From: Brugia malayi
Taxonomy: Eukaryota > Nematoda > Chromadorea > Rhabditida > Onchocercidae
Assembly (NCBI RefSeq): GCF_000002995.4
Contig: NW_025062475.1
Location: 10,296,187-10,360,186, forward strand
Direction: 5' to 3'
Length of the DNA stretch: 64,000 nucleotides
Shown here: one piece after another, positions 47,901 through 58,290 of the stretch
How the letters are laid out: each line of letters opens with the position of its first letter
Position numbering within the stretch: the stretch's first letter is position 1
The notes under the pieces: model-generated
The model's database searches: none
The model's input: the letters and a program-made list of their open reading frames with translations, nothing else
Told to the model about the DNA's origin: nothing
Position numbers and translations under genes: made by a program

Positions 47901-48175
47901 AATAAAATAATTAGGCAAGCGATTGATTTTGCAATTCTCTTCCAAAAATTCAATTATGTATCATGCTATCAAAGGTTTTCTGTCTTCCTTTGCAATATTC
48001 AAATATTTCATTTTAATTGAATCTAAGTTATGTGATAAGCTTAATGCTGATTGATGCATTTGATATAATATATACAGATATTCTTGCATGAAATGTCTTG
48101 GGAATGCAGGAGGGAAAAGTGGAAACGTTGATGTTTTAAGCGTTTTAAAATTTATCCTTACATTTATAATGGATC
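44958..48175. other. 3' UTR and gene-free spacer upstream of BolA2
   Basis: The first part is U-rich 3' flank of the eIF4H-type gene (AATAAA at 45214). The rest has no exon I can support. The segment at about 47200-47800 is less AT-biased and more complex than neighbouring spacer, but frames there are short and I found no family match on either strand. It may hold a decayed gene, a non-coding RNA or promoter sequence for BolA2. Confidence 0.5.
45214..45219 (+). promoter_or_regulatory. Polyadenylation signal of the eIF4H-type gene
   Basis: AATAAA 257 bases after the stop codon. Confidence 0.55.
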
Positions 48176-48185
48176 CATTTTGCAG
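48176..48185 (+). promoter_or_regulatory. Probable trans-splice acceptor of BolA2
   Basis: CATTTTGCAG lies 21 bases before the BolA2 ATG, with no compatible upstream exon. The ATG at 48207 is the first after it. Confidence 0.5.
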
Positions 48186-48206
48186 TTGCTCAAAGCTACT
48201 GGTAAC

Positions 48207-49069
48207 ATGAATGCAACGATACAACAAAAATTGGAAATCGCGTTGAAGCCATCTCATTTGGTAGATTACATCTAATTGGTGTAATTTATATCTGTCTTGT
48301 AATTTAGAGGATTTAAAATGTATTGGTGGAAATTTTCGGTTGTGATGGGATATTGGATATATTTATATAATATCTTTATAAACTTCTTGGATTTTATTAT
48401 ATGTAACACAAACAATACTTAGGCCAACATTGTTGTATATCATATTAATATTTGGATGGCATTAAGAGTAACTGAAGGAATTGAAAGTTGTTGACATTAG
48501 TTTCTTTTCCTAATTATAATTATGTTAGGTAATATAAGTTATAAGGAGTCAATTCATAAATTCTTTTGCAGGATATCGAAGATTTCAGCGATGGATGTGG
48601 ATTGAAATTTCGTTTGATTATTGTTTCCGATAGTTTTGACAACAAAACAACTCTGGCATCTCATCGGTGGTTACAAACATTTTTCTTAATGGTTTAAGAT
48701 TAAGCTGTTGTATGGTTCATTATTTTCTGACAACTTATTAAGCATTAAAATTCTAGCATATATATATAGTGGTTCCGTACAAATTATTAGAAAGAACTTA
48801 ATATTGAAATTATTTAATATAGGTTTCACAATAGTTTTAGATTGGTTTATGAAGTTTTGAAGGAAGAAATGCAACTAATACATGCACTAGAAATCAAAAC
48901 TTATACACCTGAGAAGTGGAATGCAATAGAAGAAAGTAAAGAAAAAGACGTAAGTTCGGTATAATTTCAGATTAAATTTAAAGATTTATAGTATCTTTCG
49001 GGATGATTTACAAGAGCAATTTTATCATCTTGTTTCCAGGATATGTTGAGAACTGAGAATGATAATTGA
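48207..49069 (+). CDS. bola-2: BolA2-type iron-sulfur cluster assembly protein
   Basis: Four short exons, 48207-48260, 48572-48666, 48841-48949 and 49040-49069, join in phase to give 95 residues. The protein has the BolA fold signature: a helix in MNATIQQKLEIAL, then DGCG, a beta strand with FRLIIVSDSF, ASHRLVYEVLKEE, and IHALEIKTYTPEKW. The spacing between C27 and H64 is 37 residues, as between the cluster ligands C31 and H68 of human BOLA2. BolA2 binds monothiol glutaredoxin-3 in the cytosol and shares a [2Fe-2S] cluster with it, helping deliver iron-sulfur clusters. The third exon begins after the inner acceptor GTTTTAG at 48840, since this gives the conserved HRLV junction. The gene lies 572 bp upstream of the ACBD6-type gene on the same strand, so an operon is possible. 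Confidence 0.9.
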
Positions 49070-49633
49070 CATCGATGGTCATTTCCAATTGGAAGCCTTT
49101 GCGGGTTTGCTAACATTAATGTGTATAGTTTGCTGGCTTTATATATGATGCAAGAATTGAATGCTTGAAGAAAAGATTTTTGTAATGATTAATGAAATGT
49201 AGCAAACCTTCTGCAATCTTTGTTATTATTATTGTTGTTATCTAAATATAACTACTGATGATTATAAATTATAGTTATGTTTGATAATGTCTTAATGATT
49301 TGTGCGAAGAATGTTTTTGTGTATGAAATAACTCGTCCGTTTCTCGAGTATTCTTTTCTGATATTTGAATTATTAGCTGTTATTATCCTGATTCGAGAAA
49401 ATGACTTAATGAGTGGCATTTCAACCTTCGAAAATGTTCTTCAGATATGTCTAGTAATGTGAAAACTATTGCATTAATGGGTGGGTGGTTTTGATGCTAC
49501 TATAACTTATTATTTCGAGTATTATTACATGCAGTGTGGGTGATTAGCATAGAATTAGAGTATGTATATGCTTTGAGAAATGGTTTTGTTTTGTCGCTTG
49601 TGGAGAATGTTCTGTCCAAAAATATTAATCAGT

Positions 49634-49640
49634 GTTATAG
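49634..49640 (+). promoter_or_regulatory. Probable trans-splice acceptor of the ACBD6-type gene
   Basis: GTTATAG one base before the ATG at 49642. Spliced-leader addition this close to the start codon is typical of nematodes and would fit a downstream position in an operon after BolA2. Confidence 0.55.
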
Positions 49641-49641
49641 G

Positions 49642-51573
49642 ATGTTTGTTTATCAGTTGTTGAAACTGACATCCGGTGGTTCTACTAGTGAAGATACTGA
49701 ACAACAACAGAATGAAGAAATCAGTGAAAGACTTGCAACGGAATTCGCTTCTGCTTGCACTTATTTACCTATTGCAATTAGTGAAGGCCTAATTTCACGT
49801 GAAGATCAATTATATTTTTATGCTCGATATAAGCTTGTCACATACGGAAAAGCTGGTTTGTTTTCTAGATTGTGTTGAGACGTTCCGGATTCGTCTGAAA
49901 TATTTAAAAATTTTTTCATTGTTGTGTAAAGTATGAATCAAATATATTGTTTAGTGGGATGTTTCTTACGAGGTGTATAAGAAGAGATTCAGATATTGTT
50001 TTTTTTTTTTTTTTTTTTTTTTTTGTGGTTTTGAAGCTTCCTATGCTTCTAGTCTTAAGTTAATTTGGTGGATTGTGCACTTTCTGGGCATCATTCGTTT
50101 GGTTCTGAATTTTTTACTTTACAAATTGTTCCTCAGGATAACAAGGCCACCAATATTCCAGGGAATATAAGAAAAAATTATGGTAGATAGTATTACTTAC
50201 ATCTAAACATTAAACATATGCAACCTACTCATCAATTTTTTATTACATGTTTACTTTAATGCTATCATAACAGATCCCAGTAGGAGGCCCAGAATATACG
50301 ATATTGCTAGTCGTGAGAAATTCGATGCTTGGTTAGCATTGAGTAACATGTCAACGGCGGAAGCTATGAGGCAGTATGTTTCGAGGCTAGTCGAACTTAA
50401 TCTTGGTTGGGATGCAAGCCAAACCTATCGTATTCGTTATGGTGTTAGACCGAGTACAATGGTGGACGCTGAATCTACCGAAGTAAAGTTTTTTTTTTTT
50501 CATTTGTCATGGATTTGGATATATAAATGGAGACATGATTATTTTGTGAAAGACATTGTTTTTATCTTATACTGTGGTGGTAATGCTAGAGTTTATATTA
50601 GTTGAACTTACCTGTCAAATTTTGAAATTTATTAACTCTTAACTTGTGTATTGCTGATCACGCTTATCAGTTTCGGCAGAATTGATATTTCCATTTCGAA
50701 GTGTTGTAGCTTTTTGCTGCTTTATAGACTGAATCATCTGGCATGAGTTTGGAGCAGATAGAATGGTTTGCTGCTTTAGATGAAGGCAATGTCAAGAAGC
50801 TGAAAGATCTTCTAGTCAGCAATCTAGCACTTCTAGAAGAAAGAAATGAGAATCAAGTAACAATATTCACTCGTTTTGCAAAATGTCGATTATATTTGAT
50901 CCTAAATAAGTCTCTGATTTTATCAAGAATAGGTTTTTGTTACGACAGATTTTGCAGAATAATCACTTTGAATCATTCATACATATAATTGATTTTTTTG
51001 GTGCGATTATCCCATCACCCATGCTTATAACTTTTAGACATTAAGATGAATCACTTATTATTTTTTTTTTTCAGCTAACTGCATTGCACTGGGCTTCTGA
51101 CCGTGGAAAATTAGAACTTGTTGAGTTCCTCGTCGATGCTGGGGCTGATGTTAATATTCAAGATTATGGTGGACAAACGCCTTTGCATTACGGTTATTAT
51201 TTTAATAGTAGGAAGAGTTAGAATTCCAGGATATCCTACAGAAAGAAGGATGGAGGCAAGTTTTCTCTGATAACGAAATTTCAGGTTTAGTCTCGAAGGG
51301 TAATTATCCTTTCTATAAGATAAAAATAACTAGTGCCTTGGACCATGCTTCTCGTAAGTCAAATCGTGTACTTTAAATCTTTCAATACTATTAAGTCAAA
51401 CTATTACAGCCGTTTCATGTTCTCATCGGTCTGTAACCGATTTTTTGCTCAAAAATGGTGCTGATCCAGCAGTGGCTGACTTCGAAGGAAACTGTCCGTT
51501 AGATATCGTCAGCGATGCAGTTATCAGGAAGATGTTGGAAGATGCTGTTCCGGAGAGAGAAACGAAGCCGTGA
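49642..51573 (+). CDS. ACBD6-type acyl-CoA-binding protein with ankyrin repeats
   Basis: Exons: 49642-49855, 50274-50482, 50728-50856, 51075-51192 and 51410-51573, giving 277 residues (human ACBD6 has 282). The acyl-CoA-binding domain (about 28-115) shows LYFYARYKLVTYGKAG, then RPRIYD, EKFDAWLALSNMS and AMRQYVSRL, the usual ligand-pocket order. After a linker, two ankyrin repeats follow: LTALHWASDRGKLELVEFL...GADVN and TPLHYAVSCSHRSVTDFLL...GADPA. The family binds long-chain acyl-CoA in cytosol and nucleus, and ACBD6 is linked to lipid supply and protein N-myristoylation. The start is the first ATG after a GTTATAG acceptor at 49640, suggesting trans-splicing. A second acceptor-like TTATCAG at 49656 leaves an alternative first exon possible. 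Confidence 0.9.
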
Positions 51574-53094
51574 AAGTAAAGAATTTTTCATTATCACTGT
51601 TGGGAAACATTTAATACGGGCTTCTAGAATAACGAATTGCTGTGGACTTATTTTTTTTTATATCAAAAATCCCTCCTTATTGTGTTAAGAATTATCACGG
51701 TGTATGTTTCTTCATTATATAACAACAGACTCCTGACTGAAAACTTGTCTTCAACTTTCAACTTTAATGTTTTCGAGATACGACATTGCTATTGACGAGA
51801 TAACGCAAATGTCGAAGTAGCTTCCCTAATCTGACTTATTTAAATTTGAGAAAACTGAATAGAGTTGTGATGTCTACGGTGGAATCGTTCTGAATTAAAT
51901 TCGAGCTTCTGAACACTTTGTTGAATCAAATGTATTCATAACTTCGATTTCTGCATTGGATTACTTTTCCACCTTACATATAAATTTCTGCTATTGTTTT
52001 ATTTTTTGGACTAACAAAAGTTTACGTCATATGTGTTACTGGATGCGATATTTTGCATATTATGCGCTTATGAATCTTCTTACTAAAGTTCTTTATATTA
52101 GAATTCATATATCTTATTAAAGTTCCTTAATTAAAATTTGAATTATTCAATACAATTCGAAGAGATCTTAAAAATTAAATAAGGGATGAATTCTCATGGC
52201 ACAGATTTGCATCGGAACACTGTAAATTTCCGAATCACGGTGCAGTGGTGAGAATTTCACGTATTCTGAATGATAGAAAAGGTTACTCGGAATCCGAAAT
52301 TTGACAGGACATAGTCAAGGAATGAACCATAGCCAGAATCGATAAATTATGCTTCTCCATAGGATTTTTACCAGTGTGAAGATAAAATTATTAAGAATAA
52401 TGGCTGTAATCTATATGGTTTCGATCCAAGATTAGCTCCAAACATTCATGTGGAAAGAATACGTTATGACGCAGTTACTATTCAAAAATATAGCTAATAT
52501 CTAGATATCCAAACTATCTTAATATAAGCTCTGTAAAGAAAACAACATGAATGTAATGGGAATTTAGGAACATTTAAATCTGTGAAACAAATAAAGAGAT
52601 AACAAAACCAAGTTAGTCCTATACTATGCAACTACAGTTCATACGTCTATACGTAAGAGTATAACAAATGGTATTTACTTGATAAGAACATGCAAAGAAA
52701 ACATAAATGAAATAGGAAAATTTAGCAACAGATTTAAACATATGCAACAAATGAACAGATGTCAAGACTGACTTGTCCCATACAACTATAGTAAACCAGT
52801 GAGACCGGTGAAGTAGCAATAACACTTTCCAATTTATATAACGACTACCGGGTAATTTTATCATGAGTTCAAAAAATAAATTATCGATATACAAAACCTC
52901 TTTTATTAATGAAACAAGAAGCTATACGGATATCCCTGATATTTACTTCGAAATATGGAAAGCAGTAAGCTAAAGAATATTACCACTAATCCAAGACCAA
53001 CAAATACCATAACTGAAAATTTCAAAAATTACTTTAATAAGGATTAATTTAAGGCACACATGAATGCCTCAAATCTTCAAATATTTTAATTAAA
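51574..53094. other. Spacer between convergent ACBD6-type and OST3 genes
   Basis: It holds the two 3' UTRs. A minus-strand AATAAA at 52902-52907 is a candidate signal for the OST3 transcript. Two diverged copies of a roughly 100-bp segment lie at 52537-52638 and 52692-52792. A minus-strand frame of 91 residues crosses this duplication but resembles no family. Confidence 0.55.
52537..52792 (+). repeat. Diverged tandem duplication of about 100 bp
   Basis: Copy 1 (52537-52638) and copy 2 (52692-52792) share the order AAGAAAACA, GAATTTAGGAACA/AAATTTAGCAACA, TTTAAA, CAACAAAT/AAACAAAT, AGTCCTATACTATGCAACTA/TGTCCCATACAACTA. Many substitutions separate them, so the duplication is old. Confidence 0.6.
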
Positions 53095-54801
53095 TCAAAA
53101 CTCACTCCGCCGTCGTCCAGAATCACCTTTGCCGTCTGCTGCATCATTCATCAGAATGAAACCCGCCGCTATCGCAGCATATAATATCGCAACCAAATAC
53201 GTTTCTGCCACCAGCTGTATTTTATAATGATTTAATAAAAGTACAAAACATGTGAAATGGACATAAGAATCCTATATAAATGTTTTCTTATAAATATTAA
53301 CTTATTAACTTCATCTTAATATTTCAATTTTCATTTCTCTTTTTGTTCACTTAATATTTCTTTCTTATGAGTGAGAAATATTCATAATGCTAATGTAAGA
53401 TAATCTTCTACTCTTCTCCTCTTCTTATCCTTGTCCTTAAGTATTAGCGGAAATTTTAGCAAAGATTATAGCACTGGAAATAACCTCTTTAATTACCTTT
53501 CCAGAATAATTTAAATCCAGAAATATACGGGGAGCATACCTGATACTGAGTGGAACCATGGATGAAACTTGTTTCACGAGTGTGCGAATTAGTCATAACA
53601 AATGGAGGTCCATGAATATGATTCCACATCTGTCCGCTCATGAACGCAAATACAATGCAGAGACAAATTAACGCCCAACTTGTACGATTGTATAAGAAGT
53701 CGAGATTATTTCTGCGCATATATAATAATCCTAACACAAGCATTGCTAATAATAAAATAACCGCTGGTGCTGCGTAGTTCGGTGGACGAAGAATACGAAT
53801 CTAAAAAGTTTTTTTTAGCCGAAGAACGAAGAATCTAAAAAGGTCATGAGCTATGAAACCTGAACAACATCGCAATTTTCCTTCTTTTACCAAAATATTC
53901 GTCAAAAATTTCAATTAGAGGTTATAATATTTAGGAAGACTTTTCTAATTATTTTTTCAGAAATAGAAAAAAGGATATTGAGTAGAACGAAGGAGAAATC
54001 TGTTTCGTGATTCGTCGTAACCAACAAAAAATAGTAAAAAATATCTATACGAATGCAATTTGAAAAACAAACTTGTATATCTGTTCGTTCAAAGACAAAT
54101 TTTGCCATACTGTCAGCGTCAAAACCTTGCCGTTCAAAATCCATTTGATCAGTTCTTTTTTTGGTACCCTTTGACGGAAAATGTAAAAGTACTGGAGCAA
54201 CATTAAGATTCATTTGCTGGAAGATTTCCGGAGATTCATTATAATCAATAATTGCGAAATAAAGAGCTTTCAGTTCAGGATATGCGTAACGATACGAATT
54301 AGCCAGTATATAAAATTCATCATATGCGGATCTAGAATGGTACAAAGTTTACTTGGCATGTAATTTCGGAAATTTGTTTGAAACTCTAGCAACACCGAAT
54401 AAAAACATCCGGAAATATTCCAAAACATTCTTCTAAAATATTAAATAGAGTGTTAGAATCTCTTACTCGTCAAATGCTGAAAAGCTCACTTGCATATTGC
54501 ACAATTAACATTTGGAGAAAGCGCCGTAAACATCACAACCATAGAGTAATTACGTGGCGCACTTCGTACGTATGTCTTCCATCGGTCCGCATTTAAATTA
54601 ATAAGCGGTCTTCTGTACATCCAGTCCTGCAAACGAAAGAACCAGCAACTCTTCAGCTTTCTGAATACACTATTCTTCTATTTCCCTCAGTGGAAAAAAT
54701 ATTTGCCAACGAACCTGCAAATTTTTGACTTTTTCATCCAGATATATTCCTTTCTGACTGTAGGTCATTCCCAGAATAGCAAGAAATACCACTGATCGCA
54801 T
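53095..54801 (-). CDS. Oligosaccharyltransferase subunit OST3/TUSC3/MAGT1
   Basis: Exons on the minus strand: 54801-54715, 54626-54490, 54331-54073, 53800-53540 and 53214-53095, giving 287 residues. A signal peptide ([11 protein letters not shown]) leads to a thioredoxin-like lumenal domain with the redox motif CAIC at 71-74, within [14 protein letters not shown]. Four membrane spans follow, starting near [16 protein letters not shown], with the conserved segment [14 protein letters not shown] between spans two and three. The last span precedes a basic tail. The protein is a subunit of the ER N-glycosylation enzyme that forms mixed disulfides with substrates to expose glycosylation sites; relatives are also linked to magnesium transport. 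An in-frame ATG at 54828 would add nine residues. I chose 54801 because it gives a cleaner signal peptide. Human TUSC3 and MAGT1 are somewhat longer. C. elegans ZK686.3 is the counterpart I recall. Confidence 0.92.
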
Positions 54802-54828
54802 AGTCGACACACCGACTTCTATCAACAT

Positions 54829-55501
54829 TCATAAAATAACCCACCCGTCCTAAAATACATTACAAATCACCGTTATTACGATATTTTAAAATGCTTCAAA
54901 GCCTAACAACGTTGACATATACTGCATTTTGTATTATTAAATCCCATAAAAACTGCAATGTGCCACTAGCTTGGTCCCAAACTAGAAATAAATTTCCGAC
55001 CGCAAGAAGGCATCAGGCAAGCCAATTGTACCACTTCAGAAATGTCTTTAGAAACACAAAACGCAAAATATTTTTTGTTTATTGAAGCTGAAGGTACAGC
55101 TATACATAAGTCATAAAAATAATGATGTGATTTCAACCAGTTTATTCATTTTATCGAAAAAAAACAGCACGATAAAAGTCCAAATGATTTAGAGAGACTT
55201 TAATGACAATAAATATGCATACTCATTTCTACAAATAATTTATAAATTTTGGAAAAATTTAAAAGTATGATCTCGGAAAGCAACATTCCTCCGTATAAGG
55301 TATTTTGAATCTTTAACGATTTTGCAAGCATGTAAATGACATCTCTCGAAATAATAGTAATTCAGTTCTTTCATCCTATCACTTCAAAGTTCTTCACTTT
55401 TATTTGAACATCAAATACATTAATACAATACCGAAATAAGAAAGAGAGCTCAATTTATTTATACTTACAAGGAAAAAAAAAACCGAAAAACTGCGATTTT
55501 A
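54829..55501. other. Short spacer between the ZMAT2 and OST3 genes
   Basis: About 670 bp separate the ZMAT2 stop codon from the OST3 start on the same strand. A minus-strand AATAAA at 55454-55459 is the likely ZMAT2 polyadenylation signal. A minus-strand TGTATTTTAG acceptor at about 54851-54860 precedes the OST3 start, consistent with trans-splicing of a downstream operon gene. No additional gene is visible. Confidence 0.55.
55454..55459 (-). promoter_or_regulatory. Polyadenylation signal of ZMAT2
   Basis: AATAAA on the minus strand, about 43 bases past the stop codon. Confidence 0.6.
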
Positions 55502-56568
<1,067 letters not shown>

Positions 56569-57182
56569 TCTCACTAAACCAAAGAAATAAAAAGAAATAT
56601 TTAGCCTCTATTTACACAAACAAATAAATACGTCATAAGCAAATGCGTAATATAAAAAATTATCATTTTAGTTTTTATTGACATGAAATAATTCACATCA
56701 AATCCTAAGCAAAATCGCGCTTGTAAACGATGTTCTTGACTTAATATGTTCTCACTGAAATATATGTCACTTACGGCTGGGATAGCTTCATAAAGTTCGA
56801 CTATGCGAAACACATTATAATGGTTAGATTAAATTTTGTAAAGTTACTTATAACGTGAAATATACACTATTATAAGTCACATTAAAACGTGTTCACTAAT
56901 GGAACCACGTCAGCAACCTGTCACTTACACGTGTAAAACAAACGACTGTCACATTTGCTATAAAATTTTCTAACTCTTCTTCGTTTTCCGGTGGTAGTAA
57001 ATTGGAGTTGTTTACTTGGAGTCTATGAGAGAATTTGTTTTCTTTTAGCATTAAAATAAGACAGTTGAAAGTAAATTGATAGTAAGTTGGAGTTAAATGA
57101 CAGAGATCGAAAGTAGTATTTAAGTAAGTAAGTGTGAATTATAGATCAGTAATTGTTTAGTAATGCTTAATGTCAGGTTAAA

Positions 57183-57315
57183 AATTAGTTTAAGAGGAAT
57201 ATGAGCTAATTAAATAGAAATTAGTTTAAAAGAAGTATGAGCCAATTAAAAAAAATAGCTTATAAGAAGTATGAGCCAATTAAATAAAAATTAGTTTAAG
57301 AGAAGTATAAGCTAA
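57183..57315 (+). repeat. Tandem repeat of about 36 bp, four copies
   Basis: The unit is ATTAGTTTAAGAGAAGTATGAGCCAATTAAATAAAA with copy-specific changes (GAGGAATATGAGCTAATT, AAAGAAGTATGAGCCAATT, TATAAGAAGTATGAGCCAATT, GAGAAGTATAAGCTAA). It lies in the spacer between ZMAT2 and RSU1. Confidence 0.88.
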
Positions 57316-57679
57316 AGTAAATTTTACCATTATGAATGTAACAATCTTACTTCATTTCAAATCCAATTATAATTGAAAGTGAAACAACAACTTAATATTA
57401 TTATTAACATGCAAGCATGCAAGTAAAAATTTAATTACAAATAAAATATGAGCAACAAGTAACAAGTAGGAATAAGGCATACTTACTGTTTACTTTTTCT
57501 TTCATTTGTTGTTGTTGTTTTTTTTTTTTTTTTTTTTTTTTCACTTTCTTTACAATTTGTCATTTTTGATATATTTTTTCACGTAGTAGCAAAAAGTACT
57601 AATTTCAAAAGTTGTGAAAACATTTACTACCTCAGATATCTGTTTGCTATCGATGGTTCCTGTTGTAATATGAATCTCG

Positions 57680-57683
<4 letters not shown>

Positions 57684-57722
<39 letters not shown>
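57684..57722 (+). repeat. (CT)n microsatellite
   Basis: About 19 CT dinucleotides in the ZMAT2-RSU1 spacer, some 570 bp before the RSU1 start. Confidence 0.9.
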
Positions 57723-57724
<2 letters not shown>

Positions 57725-58279
57725 CTTCAACAGTTGCTTCTGGCTAACATAGTTTAGATATGTTAGCTTCTCCACTTCTTATTGTTGTTTCGTTGTTGTG
57801 ATAATGCTGATTAGTCCTTATTATATTTATACATTACAATTTCAATTCTATTCTGATTTTAAATTATTTCATATATTTTCAATTTAATAATAGAGAATAC
57901 TATTGCAAACGCAGAAAACACTAAATGTAAGACTTTTATTCCAATGCTCAAATATATGAGTTATTGATTTTTAACACGTACATTTTATTTGTTGAATTCG
58001 AGTGTAATATGTTTATTATTCAATTATTTGTTTATTATTCATTTAAATTCAAGAAGTTGTATTCCATGATAAGAAAGCATTAACAATTTTCATCGGGAAA
58101 GCTTTATGAGATTATTGAAAATTATCAAATTTTATCTTTTTATGATAATATATATCTAAATATATCAGTTAATAAGTTATTGTTTTAATTATTGTGATTC
58201 ATTTTATCCATGTTGGTTTATTGACTGATGAAAATGTTTAGTTTTATCACATAATTTTTGCGTATTTTTCTGAATTTCA

Positions 58280-58286
58280 AATACAG
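58280..58286 (+). promoter_or_regulatory. Probable trans-splice acceptor of RSU1
   Basis: AATACAG lies four bases before the ATG at 58291, with no compatible upstream exon. It supports this start codon. Confidence 0.5.
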
Positions 58287-58290
58287 CAAA

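Larger units (their letters stand above)
56819..58279. other. Divergent promoter region between ZMAT2 and RSU1
   Basis: The two genes point away from each other across about 1.7 kb. The spacer holds a four-copy tandem repeat (57183-57315), a long poly-T run (57520-57541) and a CT tract (57684-57722). No coding exon is recognisable and no core promoter motif is clear. Confidence 0.55.

Noticed and set aside
47961..48257. 98-codon minus-strand frame
   Set aside because: It overlaps the first BolA2 exon antisense, has no family match, and the BolA2 model is well supported.
52619..52894. 91-codon minus-strand frame in the ACBD6-OST3 spacer
   Set aside because: It crosses a diverged tandem duplication, lacks any recognisable domain and looks like 3' flank of OST3.
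56601..56813. 70-codon minus-strand frame upstream of ZMAT2
   Set aside because: It starts at a non-ATG codon and has a plausible GTAAGT donor after only a few codons. It may be a 5' UTR exon but not a separate gene.
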